NCBI GenBank assembly: GCA_947625175.1
Contig: CANQNI010000025.1
Location: 1-13,102 of the forward strand
Source of the DNA: an uncultured Eubacteriaceae bacterium
GTDB lineage: Bacteria; Bacillota; Clostridia; Eubacteriales; Eubacteriaceae
Length of the DNA: 13,102 bases
Direction of reading: 5' to 3'
Each line of letters begins with the position of its first letter. Position 1 is the stretch's first letter. Position numbers and translations under genes: made by a program. Positions 1 to 7,196 of this stretch are shown piece after piece. Below the pieces are notes generated by a model, which saw only the letters and a list, made by a program, of their open reading frames with translations, was not told where the DNA came from and did not search any database.

Positions 1-1
1 A

Positions 2-466
2 AGTTTTAAAGATATTAATTCTTTAACACAAGATCCTGAAGCTTATAAAGAAGTAATTGATTTATTAGTTGAAAAAACCAAAGACTTGGGAGCCACTAAA
101 GTAGTTTCAACTGAATCAAGAGGTTATATCCTAGGTTGTCCTCTAGCTTATGCCTTAGGTATTGGCTTTGTTCCAGCCAGAAAACCAGGTACGCTCCCAG
201 GAGAAATTATAAGTGAAGATTATAGCCTTGAATATGGAACTGATTCAATTGAAATGCAGAAAGATAGTATTGAAGAAGGCGATAAAGTTATTATTATTGA
301 TGACCTTCTGGCTACTGGTGGGACCTTAAAAGCAACTTCAGACCTGGTTGAAAAACTAGGTGGGGATATTGTTTCTGTTTTAACTTTAATAGAATTAACT
401 GATTTAAAAGGAAGAGAATTACTTAAAGATTTACCATTCGATAGTTTTATCCAATATAACATTTAA
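2..466 (+). CDS. apt: Adenine phosphoribosyltransferase, 5'-truncated by window edge
   Basis: Cytosolic purine-salvage enzyme: adenine + PRPP gives AMP + diphosphate. The reading frame is open from base 2, so the gene starts outside the window. About 154 residues are visible; the family is usually about 170, so only some 17-20 N-terminal residues are missing. Visible family marks are FKDI near the 5' edge, the ESRGYILGCPLAYALGIGF segment with FVPARKPG after it, and the PRPP-binding motif IIIDDLLATGGT (about bases 290-325). A TTG codon at 86 lies inside the conserved fold and is not the real start. Thirty bases separate the stop from relA, with no terminator between, so the two are probably co-transcribed, as in many Firmicutes. 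Identification is by motif and gene order and is secure. Confidence 0.95.
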   Translation, partial: SFKDINSLTQDPEAYKEVIDLLVEKTKDLGATKVVSTESRGYILGCPLAYALGIGFVPARKPGTLPGEIISEDYSLEYGTDSIEMQKDSIEEGDKVIIIDDLLATGGTLKATSDLVEKLGGDIVSVLTLIELTDLKGRELLKDLPFDSFIQYNI

Positions 467-496
467 AAAAGAAGTTTAAAGAAAGGAGGGAAAGCT

Positions 497-2671
497 ATGA
501 TTGATAATGTCTCTATTGATAATCAAGTAAAAGAAATTATTCAAACCGTTCATTCTAATTATCCAGACAGCCCAGTTGATATGATAGAGAGAGCTTATCA
601 GCTGGCTAAGAAAGCTCATGGTGACCAGAAAAGGAGATCTGGAGAACCATATATAGTTCACCCAGTGGCAGTAGCTTATATTTTAGCTAATTATCATATG
701 GATGCTGAAACAATTATAGCTGCTCTCCTTCATGATGTTATAGAAGATACAGCCTATACCTATGAAGATATTAAAGAGTTGTTTAATGAACAAATAGCCT
801 ATATGATCGAAAGTGTTTCTAAAATGACTCGACTCAGTTATCAATCAAAAGAAGAATCTCAGGCAGAGTATATCCGTAAGATGGTTCTATCTATGTCAAA
901 TGACATCCGAATTATTCTTATAAAACTTGTTGACCGACTCCATAATATGAGAACACTTGAGTATATGTCTACAGCTAAACAGATTGAAAAATCTAAAGAA
1001 ACTATGGATATTTATGCTCCAATAGCCAATCGCCTTGGGATTCAATCTATCAAGTCAGAATTAGAAGATTTAGCTTTTCAGTATTTGCAACCTAAGGAAG
1101 CAGCTGAACTTGAAAGTAATGTAAAAAAACGTTCAAAAGTAGGAAAAAATTATATTGATCGAATAGTTAAAAAAATTCAACGAATTTTAAAAGATGCTAA
1201 CATAGATGCTCAGGTTTATGGTAGAAAAAAACATCTCTATAGTATTTACCGTAAGATGCAGCAAACTGGAAGAACATTAGATGAAATCTACGATTTGTAT
1301 GCTATTCGAATTATTACTAAATCAGTTGAAGATTGTTATCTGGCTTTAGGGGTAATTCATACTAACTTTAATGCTTTACCAAATAGAATGAAAGACTATA
1401 TTACTAGTCCTAAAAACAATGGTTATCAATCTTTTCATACAACAGTTCTTGATTCTAAAGGTTCTCCATTTGAAATTCAAATACGAACTGAGGAAATGCA
1501 TGAAAAGGATGAGTATGGTGTAGCAGCTCACTGGAAATATAAAGAAGGTAAAGGTCAAAGTAAAGGAAGAGAAAAACGATTCGAAGAAGGTATTGCCTGG
1601 ATCAGACAGTTAATCCATTGGTCTAATGAAATAGATAACGCCTCTGAATTTGTTGAAACAATGAAAGTGGATATCTTAAATGAAGAGGTTTATGTTTATA
1701 CTCCTACTGGGGAAGCAATTGAACTTCCTAACGGGTCTTGTCCTATAGATTTTGCTTATAAAATTCATACAGATATTGGCAATCAAATAGTTGGAGCTAA
1801 GGTCAATGATAAAATTGTTCCACTCAATTATCAATTAAAATTAGGGGATATCGTTACTATTTTAACCAGTAAAAATTCTAATGGACCTAGAGAAGATTGG
1901 TTAGATTTTGTTAAATCTAATCATGCCAAGACAAAAATTAAACAATATTTCAAGAAAGCTAATCGAACAGCAAATATTGCTTTAGGTAAATCAACATTAG
2001 AAGATGAACTTAAGAAACTGGGAGACATTTCTGATGAACTTCTTACCAAAGATCATCTTGAAAAGCTGGCTAAATCCTTTAATTATAGTTCTGTTGATGA
2101 ATTATATATTAATATTGGAGTCTCCTCAATAAAAATGGGGACTATTTTAAATAAACTAGAAATCTTATTCCCAAATTTATTTAAAAATGAAGAACCAGAA
2201 GAACCAGTTTTATCTTTACCAACTCATAGGTCTAAAACAGACATAATTGTCGCTGGTGAAACAGGAATTAAAACTCATTTAGGTCAATGTTGTCATCCTA
2301 TTCCAGGAGATAAAATTGTAGGATTGATAAATTCAAATCATGGTATAACAATTCATCGAACAGATTGTGAAAATATTATGAGTGTTTCAAATCCTGACCA
2401 TTTAGTAGATGCTCAATGGGAAAAAGATTTAGGAAAAACTAAATATTCTGCTGATTTATTTATTGAAACATTTAATAAAAAGGGAAGTATGGTAGATATT
2501 TTAAAACCATTTTATGATTTAAATCTATCTATTATTTCAACTAATTCTAGAACAGTTAACAATAGTGATTTATATAATATCAGTTTTGAAATAAATAATG
2601 CTAGAATTCTTTCCCAACTAATTAGTAGATTAAAAAAAGTACCTGAAGTAATTAAGGTAAACAGAAATTAA
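497..2671 (+). CDS. relA: Bifunctional (p)ppGpp synthetase/hydrolase, long RelA/SpoT homolog
   Basis: Cytosolic stringent-response enzyme that makes (p)ppGpp from GTP/GDP and ATP and hydrolyses it. The 724 residues match the usual full length of about 730. Domain order: HD hydrolase about 25-175, with metal and catalytic candidates His55, His79-Asp80, Glu83-Asp84 and Asp146 (VDRLHN); synthetase about 235-350, with Arg243, Asp266 and Glu326 (FEIQIRTEE) at the expected places; TGS about 392-452; a conserved Cys/His region with CCHPIPGD (598-605) and Cys624; and a C-terminal ACT domain about 648-724. Both active sites look intact, so both activities are expected. The start is ATG 497 behind a strong GGAGG seven bases upstream. 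Its stop shares one base with the dtd start (TAATG). Whether it should be called rel or relA is a matter of naming. Confidence 0.96.
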   Translation: MIDNVSIDNQVKEIIQTVHSNYPDSPVDMIERAYQLAKKAHGDQKRRSGEPYIVHPVAVAYILANYHMDAETIIAALLHDVIEDTAYTYEDIKELFNEQIAYMIESVSKMTRLSYQSKEESQAEYIRKMVLSMSNDIRIILIKLVDRLHNMRTLEYMSTAKQIEKSKETMDIYAPIANRLGIQSIKSELEDLAFQYLQPKEAAELESNVKKRSKVGKNYIDRIVKKIQRILKDANIDAQVYGRKKHLYSIYRKMQQTGRTLDEIYDLYAIRIITKSVEDCYLALGVIHTNFNALPNRMKDYITSPKNNGYQSFHTTVLDSKGSPFEIQIRTEEMHEKDEYGVAAHWKYKEGKGQSKGREKRFEEGIAWIRQLIHWSNEIDNASEFVETMKVDILNEEVYVYTPTGEAIELPNGSCPIDFAYKIHTDIGNQIVGAKVNDKIVPLNYQLKLGDIVTILTSKNSNGPREDWLDFVKSNHAKTKIKQYFKKANRTANIALGKSTLEDELKKLGDISDELLTKDHLEKLAKSFNYSSVDELYINIGVSSIKMGTILNKLEILFPNLFKNEEPEEPVLSLPTHRSKTDIIVAGETGIKTHLGQCCHPIPGDKIVGLINSNHGITIHRTDCENIMSVSNPDHLVDAQWEKDLGKTKYSADLFIETFNKKGSMVDILKPFYDLNLSIISTNSRTVNNSDLYNISFEINNARILSQLISRLKKVPEVIKVNRN

Positions 2672-3120
2672 TGAGAGCCGTAATTCAACGAGTCAGTCAA
2701 GCTAATATTTTAATTGATCAGAATGAAAAGAAATCTATTGGAAAAGGTCTAGTAGCTTTTATTGCTGTTAAACCAAATGATACGAATGAAGATTTGAATT
2801 ATATTAAATCTAAACTATTAAATCTCCGAATTTTTGAAGATTCAGAAGGTAAAATGAATTTATCAGTTAAAGATGTAAATGGAAGTTTAATGATAATTTC
2901 CCAATTTACTTTATACGGAGATTGTAGAAAAGGCCGTCGTCCAAGTTTTATTCGTTCCGGTAAACCTTCCGAAGTTGAACCCATTTATAATAAGTTAATT
3001 GAAAGTATAGTAACTGAACCAATAGAAATTGTAACAGGAAATTTTCAATCCTACATGCAGGTTAATTTAACTAATGATGGTCCTGTTACTATTATTTTAG
3101 ATAGTGAGAAAATTTTATGA
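2671..3120 (+). CDS. dtd: D-aminoacyl-tRNA deacylase
   Basis: Cytosolic, homodimeric proofreading enzyme that removes D-amino acids (and glycine mischarged on tRNA-Ala) from tRNA. The 149 residues are the normal family length. Two signatures are visible: SQFTLYGD at 77-84 and the cross-subunit Gly-cisPro motif NDGPVT at 135-140, which together form the chirality-checking pocket. The N-terminus MRAVIQRVSQA is also typical. It begins on the last base of the relA stop codon and its own stop overlaps the next start by four bases (ATGA), so translation is probably coupled on both sides. The relA-dtd pair is widely conserved in Firmicutes. Confidence 0.95.
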   Translation: MRAVIQRVSQANILIDQNEKKSIGKGLVAFIAVKPNDTNEDLNYIKSKLLNLRIFEDSEGKMNLSVKDVNGSLMIISQFTLYGDCRKGRRPSFIRSGKPSEVEPIYNKLIESIVTEPIEIVTGNFQSYMQVNLTNDGPVTIILDSEKIL

Positions 3121-3761
3121 GTAAAAATCCATTTAAATTAACACGTTTTGAAATTGGTGGTCTTTCAGGTTCAAATTGTTATTTGTTAGTTGATTCAGAA
3201 ACTAATGATGGATATATTTTTGATCCCGGATTTGATGATCCTCGACTTTATGATTTTATTAAAGATAATAAGATTAATTTAAAGAAAATACTCCTAACTC
3301 ATGGACATTATGATCATATTGGAGCAGTTCAAAAACTTAAAGATTTAACTGGAGCAGAAGTAGTAATTTCTAAAAAGGATGCTAAATATCTGGAAAATCC
3401 TGATTTAAATTTATCAAACTTTTCTGGAAATATAATAGAGCTTGAACCAGCTGATGTTTTAGTTGAAGATGGTGATAAGATAAACCTTAAAGATGATTAC
3501 AATTTAACTGTTTTAGAAACTCCTGGTCATACTCCTGGAAGTATCTGTTTCTTAGGGGATGGTTATATGATTTCAGGAGACTTAATATTCCAAGATAGTA
3601 TTGGAAGAACTGATTTCGAAGAAGGAAATTATCCTGATATGGTAAATTCTTTAAAAAGAATAATGCAGTTACCAGATTCAACTTTAATTCTACCAGGGCA
3701 TGGTGAAATAACTTCTATAGAACGTGAAAAGAGATATAATCCTTTCTTAAAAAGTTTATGA
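3117..3761 (+). CDS. Metallo-beta-lactamase-fold hydrolase, glyoxalase II-like (YqgX type)
   Basis: A 214-residue cytosolic metallo-hydrolase. The metal-binding set is complete: THGHYDH (His62, His64, Asp66, His67), His138 in TPGHTPGS, Asp155 in MISGDLIF, and His195 in LPGHGE. This fits a two-metal site of the glyoxalase II/YqgX group, whose members hydrolyse thiolesters such as hydroxyacyl-thiol conjugates. It lacks the long C-terminal substrate domain of classical GloB, so glutathione is unlikely to be the natural thiol; this is inference. It overlaps dtd and hemZ by four bases each, inside the relA operon. The fold is certain and the substrate unknown. Confidence 0.88.
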   Translation: MSKNPFKLTRFEIGGLSGSNCYLLVDSETNDGYIFDPGFDDPRLYDFIKDNKINLKKILLTHGHYDHIGAVQKLKDLTGAEVVISKKDAKYLENPDLNLSNFSGNIIELEPADVLVEDGDKINLKDDYNLTVLETPGHTPGSICFLGDGYMISGDLIFQDSIGRTDFEEGNYPDMVNSLKRIMQLPDSTLILPGHGEITSIEREKRYNPFLKSL

Positions 3762-5176
3762 AATTAAATGCTACTGAATTAGAAAAAAGAGTTATTAACG
3801 AATATTTACAACAATACAATTCTATTCATAAGTTTCCTAAATTTAATGAAATAACGGTTAAAAACAGAGGAAACAAAATTAATATTGAAACAGACGATAA
3901 CTTTCATTTTGAAATTAAAAATCCAGAGACTTTTAATATTCTAACAGATGAAAGAGAACGTCTGATTTTTTATAACTTTTTTCAAAACTATTTTAATAAA
4001 GATTTAAATTGGGGAATCTTAAGTGGAGTTAAACCCGTAAAACTCTATCGTAAAATAGAGCGATTGGGTTTAAATGCTGAAAAAATTCTAGAAAAGAACT
4101 TTTATTTAAATCCTGAAAAAGTCAAAATACTAAAAGAAATTAATGAAATCCAAAGACCTTATTTAAATCAATTTTCTAATTCTAATCATATTAGTCTTTA
4201 TCTTGGAATTCCGATTTGTCCTGCTAGATGCAGTTATTGTTCTTTTGTTTCAACTGTTTTAGATAAAAAAAGAATTTTACTTACTGATTATTTAAAACAA
4301 CTAAAATTAGAAATAACTGAAACGGCTAAAATAGTTAGACAGAATAATTTAATTATTGACACTGTCTACATTGGAGGTGGTACTCCTTCAGTTTTAAATA
4401 GTTTAGAAGCAAGTGATTTACTAAATCAGTTATCAAACGAATTTGATTTAAGAAACCTAAAAGAATTTACTTTTGAAGCGGGTAGACCGGAAACAACTAC
4501 TAAAGAGTTATTAACAGTATTAAAGGATAAAGGAATTAACCGGATTTGTCTTAATCCTCAGACGATGAATCAAGAAACCCTTTATAGTATTAATCGTAAT
4601 CATACAGTTCAAGATATAACCGACAAATATTCATTAATAAAAGATTTAGGATTTGATAATGTTAACATGGATTTAATTGTTGGATTAAACAATGAATCTG
4701 AAGCGGATTTTAATAATTCGCTTGATCAGGTTATTCAGTTAGCTCCAGAAAATTTAACTGTTCACGATTTATCAATAAAACGTGGAAGTTACTTAAATGA
4801 AATAAATGGTAAAAATGTTAATAATTCCTATACTGAAAATTTTTTTAAATCTATTGAAAATAATTTAAAGGAAAATAACTACATTCCTTACTATTTATAT
4901 CGCCAAAAATATACCATTGGAAACGGTGAAAATATTGGTTATTCAAAACCAGGAAAAGAAGGTATTTATAATATATTAATGATGGCTGAAGAACAGACGA
5001 TTTTAGGTATCGGAGCTGGTAGTTCTGGAAAATTATATAATCAAAATACTGATCGTTTCAGTCATGTGTTTACTGTAAAGGATATTCGGACTTATAATCA
5101 AAGAGCTCCTGAAATAATTCAAAGAAAAATTAAAGATTACAAATCTTTTTTCGAGGAAAGAAAATGGAAGAATTAG
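3758..5176 (+). CDS. hemZ: HemZ-family radical SAM protein (coproporphyrinogen dehydrogenase-like)
   Basis: A 472-residue radical-SAM protein. The [4Fe-4S] ligands are Cys154, Cys158 and Cys161 (CPARCSYC), followed by a GGGTPS SAM-binding motif at 206-211. An N-terminal extension of about 145 residues carries LSGVKPVKLYRKI, and a FEAGRPET segment occurs later; both are typical of HemZ and set it apart from shorter HemN/HemW. The residue two places after the third cysteine is Phe, not the extra Cys of HemN, so the cluster site resembles HemW. Coproporphyrinogen oxidation is the standard annotation but is poorly proven for this family, and no other heme gene is in the window. Neighbours overlap on both sides (4 and 13 bases). 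Confidence 0.87.
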   Translation: MKLNATELEKRVINEYLQQYNSIHKFPKFNEITVKNRGNKINIETDDNFHFEIKNPETFNILTDERERLIFYNFFQNYFNKDLNWGILSGVKPVKLYRKIERLGLNAEKILEKNFYLNPEKVKILKEINEIQRPYLNQFSNSNHISLYLGIPICPARCSYCSFVSTVLDKKRILLTDYLKQLKLEITETAKIVRQNNLIIDTVYIGGGTPSVLNSLEASDLLNQLSNEFDLRNLKEFTFEAGRPETTTKELLTVLKDKGINRICLNPQTMNQETLYSINRNHTVQDITDKYSLIKDLGFDNVNMDLIVGLNNESEADFNNSLDQVIQLAPENLTVHDLSIKRGSYLNEINGKNVNNSYTENFFKSIENNLKENNYIPYYLYRQKYTIGNGENIGYSKPGKEGIYNILMMAEEQTILGIGAGSSGKLYNQNTDRFSHVFTVKDIRTYNQRAPEIIQRKIKDYKSFFEERKWKN

Positions 5177-5601
5177 GTAAAGTTATTTCAGTAAAAGGAA
5201 GTAAAGCTAAAGTTTTAATTAACAGACATGCTGCTTGTGGTGAATGTGGAGCGTGTCAAATTGGTAAGGAGAAGATGACTATGGAAACTTTAGCTGATAA
5301 TAAAATTAATGCTAAACCAGGCGATGATGTTATGGTTTATATGAAGTTTATTAATGTGATGGTAGCTACTGGAATAGCCTATGGAATTCCGTTTTTATTT
5401 TTTATTGTTGGAATTTTAGTAGGCTGGTTTTTAGCACCATTAACTCATTTTGACCAGGTTATCTTTTCGTTTTTATGCGGAATTATTTTACTCCTTGTCT
5501 CATATGGTATTATTTATCTTTCAGAGAAAATGGGTTGGTTACGCTTAAAGTTTCAACCAATTATAACTAAACATGCTGAGAACCATAGTTTAAGTGAATA
5601 A
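5164..5601 (+). CDS. RseC/MucC-family (SoxR-reducing system) membrane protein
   Basis: A 145-residue protein of the RseC family. The N-terminal soluble part carries a three-cysteine motif, Cys25, Cys28 and Cys31 (CGECGAC), which could hold a metal or redox centre. Two hydrophobic segments follow (about 63-90 and 98-120) with a charged C-terminal tail, so it is an inner-membrane protein with a small domain. Relatives in Proteobacteria work with an Rnf-like complex that keeps SoxR reduced; in Firmicutes the role is not established. It starts inside hemZ (13-base overlap) behind a GAGGAAAG ribosome binding site and is the last gene of the relA operon. The family call is good and the function open. 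Confidence 0.82.
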   Translation: MEELGKVISVKGSKAKVLINRHAACGECGACQIGKEKMTMETLADNKINAKPGDDVMVYMKFINVMVATGIAYGIPFLFFIVGILVGWFLAPLTHFDQVIFSFLCGIILLLVSYGIIYLSEKMGWLRLKFQPIITKHAENHSLSE

Positions 5602-5602
5602 T

Positions 5603-5640
5603 AACTTTATTTATAGTATCTAATATAATTCAATAAAGTT
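5603..5640 (+). terminator. Possible weak AT-rich terminator hairpin after the RseC gene
   Basis: AACTTTATT (5603-5611) and AATAAAGTT (5632-5640) are perfect inverted repeats with a 20-base loop, starting one base after the RseC stop codon; a short T run follows. The stem has only one G-C pair and the loop is long, so termination would be inefficient. Read-through into the antiporter gene is plausible. Confidence 0.3.
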
Positions 5641-5680
5641 TTAAATAGTGGAACAACATTTTAATTAAATTAATTTTATT

Positions 5681-5734
5681 CTCCCATTCAAAGAAGTCGG
5701 CACTTCAAACGATAACTTCGATAAGCGACGGGAG
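5681..5734 (+). promoter_or_regulatory. Structured leader RNA candidate (possible riboswitch) upstream of the CaCA antiporter
   Basis: This stretch is clearly richer in G and C than its flanks. CTCCC (5681-5685) pairs with GGGAG (5730-5734). After a ten-base one-sided bulge, GTCG (5696-5699) pairs with CGAC (5726-5729), and an inner CGA (5710-5712)/TCG (5718-5720) hairpin is possible. A competing hairpin, GAAGT (5693-5697) with ACTTC (5702-5706), would break the second stem. CTCC(C)AT at 5681-5687 could also pair with the ribosome binding site ATGGAG near 5748-5753, giving an obvious on/off switch for translation. It does not match any riboswitch consensus I can recall. The function is inference; the pairings are directly visible. 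Confidence 0.45.
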
Positions 5735-5761
5735 TATGTCACTAGATATGGAGATTATTCT

Positions 5762-6736
5762 ATGATTATCTCAGTTCTCTTATTTTTAGTTGGTTTTATT
5801 TTTTTGATCAAAGGTGGCGACTGGTTTGTAGATGGTTCAATTGGAATTGCTAAAAGATTTAATATTTCAGATTTATTAATTGGAGCCACTATTGTTTCAA
5901 TTGGAACTACTCTTCCTGAAGTTATGGTTTCAGCTTCAGCTGCTTTAACTGGACATGGTGAAATAGCTTATGGAAATGCTATTGGTTCAATTATTTGTAA
6001 TACCGCCTTAATAGCAGCAACAACTCTAGTATTTTCTCCAGGGCCAGTTAAGACAAAGGCATTAAAAACACCTGTTCTATTTTTCTTTGGTACAGCAATA
6101 TTATATGCTCTAGTAGCTTATTTTTACGGCTACTTTAGTCGAACAATTGGCGTAATTTTATTATTAATTTTTCTTAACTATATACTTATTACTATTAGAC
6201 AAATGAGGGATAAGTCTTTAGAAAAGAATAATGAAGTTGAAGAACTTAGTAATCCAGTTGAACAATCACTATTAAAGGAAATAATCCTGATTTTATTAGG
6301 AGCTACTCTTATAGCTCTAGGTGCTAATCTATTAGTTGATAATGGAACAGTTATCGCTCAGTCTTTAGGGGTTCCTGAATCAGTTATCGCTTTAACTTTT
6401 GTAGCACTAGGAACTTCCCTTCCTGAATTGGTAACTGCTATTACTTCGTTAATAAAAGGACATGGAGCTTTATCTTTAGGTAATATTATTGGTGCCAATT
6501 TATTTAATTTAGTTTTAGTAAGTGGAGTTTCAATAACTTTATCTCCTTTTTCAATTCCTCAAAATTCAACAATTTTTGGATATAATGCTTCTTTACTCTT
6601 AGATTTCCCTATTATGTTTTTAGTTATGATAATTCTGGTGGTTCCAGCTTTGATAACTGGAAAATTAACTCGAATTCAAGGTTTGATTCTTTGGGCTATC
6701 TATCTAACTTATTGTATTGTTGAATTTGTTATGTAA
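5762..6736 (+). CDS. CaCA-family cation antiporter (Na+/Ca2+ or cation/H+ exchanger, YrbG type)
   Basis: A 324-residue inner-membrane antiporter with about ten hydrophobic segments, the usual size for bacterial CaCA proteins. The two inverted alpha repeats are plain: alpha-1 has GTTLPE (48-53) and GNAIGS (71-76) with Asn80; alpha-2 has GTSLPE (217-222) and GNIIGAN (240-246) with Asn249. Glu53 and Glu222 are the expected cation ligands. Asn249 stands where I believe the archaeal NCX_Mj has Asp, which may alter ion choice. A charged loop (about 147-170) separates the repeats. ATG 5762 follows a GGAG eight bases upstream. It is a single-gene unit after a foldable leader. The transported ions cannot be read from the sequence. 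Confidence 0.88.
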   Translation: MIISVLLFLVGFIFLIKGGDWFVDGSIGIAKRFNISDLLIGATIVSIGTTLPEVMVSASAALTGHGEIAYGNAIGSIICNTALIAATTLVFSPGPVKTKALKTPVLFFFGTAILYALVAYFYGYFSRTIGVILLLIFLNYILITIRQMRDKSLEKNNEVEELSNPVEQSLLKEIILILLGATLIALGANLLVDNGTVIAQSLGVPESVIALTFVALGTSLPELVTAITSLIKGHGALSLGNIIGANLFNLVLVSGVSITLSPFSIPQNSTIFGYNASLLLDFPIMFLVMIILVVPALITGKLTRIQGLILWAIYLTYCIVEFVM

Positions 6737-6758
6737 TAATATTTTTTTAAATAAAGTA

Positions 6759-6787
6759 TTGACCAATATTTCCTGACATGTTAGTAT
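6759..6787 (+). promoter_or_regulatory. Candidate sigma-A promoter, TTGACC-N17-TAGTAT
   Basis: TTGACC (6759-6764) and TAGTAT (6782-6787) are separated by exactly 17 bases, close to the vegetative consensus. It points towards the tRNA-Pro gene, whose 5' end is about 275 bases past the likely start site. It may give a long tRNA precursor, a small RNA, or have served a gene that has since decayed. Confidence 0.4.
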
Positions 6788-6789
6788 TG

Positions 6790-7070
6790 ATAAGCTTAAA
6801 ATTTTGTTTTCAATATTATTTGAGAATCTTTAGATTGAACAATTCAGAAAAATTATGAAAAAATATTAACTGATTTCAAATTATCCATTCTAAATTTGGA
6901 ATTGGGATTAGTTTTATCTATATATCTAACCTAATTTCGGATAATAAAGATAAAAGAATATCTTTTTAATTTTGGAATTGCTGAATCGTTTTCAGGATGG
7001 ATTCAACTCTTATTAAATGTATATAGAAAATTAAAAAATCCTAAATTTTAAGTTTATTTCGTCTAATTGG
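6790..7070 (+). other. Non-coding stretch before the tRNA; possible decayed gene or small RNA
   Basis: No intact gene is seen. Short open stretches in shifting + frames read like pieces of one protein. One runs through about 6840-6930 (YEKILTDFKLSILNLELG and onward), the next through NLISDNKDKRISF, and the last through FGIAESFSGWIQLLLN to a TAA near 7050. In DNA this AT-rich such runs can arise by chance, and I do not recognise the family. A small hairpin AAAGATA/TATCTTT (6946-6952/6959-6965) with a short T run is also present. Confidence 0.2.
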
Positions 7071-7147
7071 CTAGGTGTAGCGCAGTTTGGTAGCGCACAT
7101 GAATGGGGTTCATGGGGCCGGAGGTTCGAATCCTCTCACCTAGACCA
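7071..7147 (+). tRNA. tRNA-Pro (anticodon GGG)
   Basis: A complete cloverleaf can be drawn. The acceptor stem CTAGGTG (7071-7077) pairs perfectly with CACCTAG (7137-7143). The D stem is GCGC/GCGC with loop AGTTTGGTA. The anticodon stem is CATGA/TCATG with loop ATGGGGT, placing anticodon GGG at 7105-7107 with U33 and G37. The variable loop is five bases, and the T arm is GGAGG-TTCGAAT-CCTCT. The discriminator is A, and CCA is encoded (7145-7147). It reads proline codons CCC and CCU. A seven-base T run follows directly. A broken integrase gene lies 50 bp downstream on the other strand, suggesting that this tRNA was an integration site. Confidence 0.96.
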
Positions 7148-7196
7148 TTTTTTTCTGATTATAACTAAACTTCATACCTAAAATTGATCACTGTGA

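Noticed and set aside
86..88. TTG as the start of apt
   Set aside because: The frame is open and conserved upstream to the window edge (FKDI region), so the true start is outside the window.
220..462. Open frame on the - strand inside apt
   Set aside because: Antisense shadow of a conserved gene; no ribosome binding site or protein character. The same holds for the - strand open frames inside relA, dtd, the hydrolase gene and ylmH/rluD.
5730..5734. GGGAG as the ribosome binding site of the antiporter
   Set aside because: It is 27 bases before the ATG; GGAG at about 5750-5753 is correctly spaced. GGGAG is better explained as the 3' side of a stem.
5681..5761. yybP-ykoY manganese riboswitch
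   Set aside because: The transporter context fits, but the GGGGAGUA core with its following helices does not appear in the order I know for that class.
6946..6967. AAAGATA/TATCTTT hairpin as a terminator
   Set aside because: The stem is nearly all A-T with only a short T run and no gene ending just before it; likely chance in this composition.
7148..7154. T run after the tRNA as a complete intrinsic terminator
   Set aside because: Seven T's follow the CCA end, but there is no separate hairpin before them; the acceptor/T arm would have to act as the stem. Not called as a feature.
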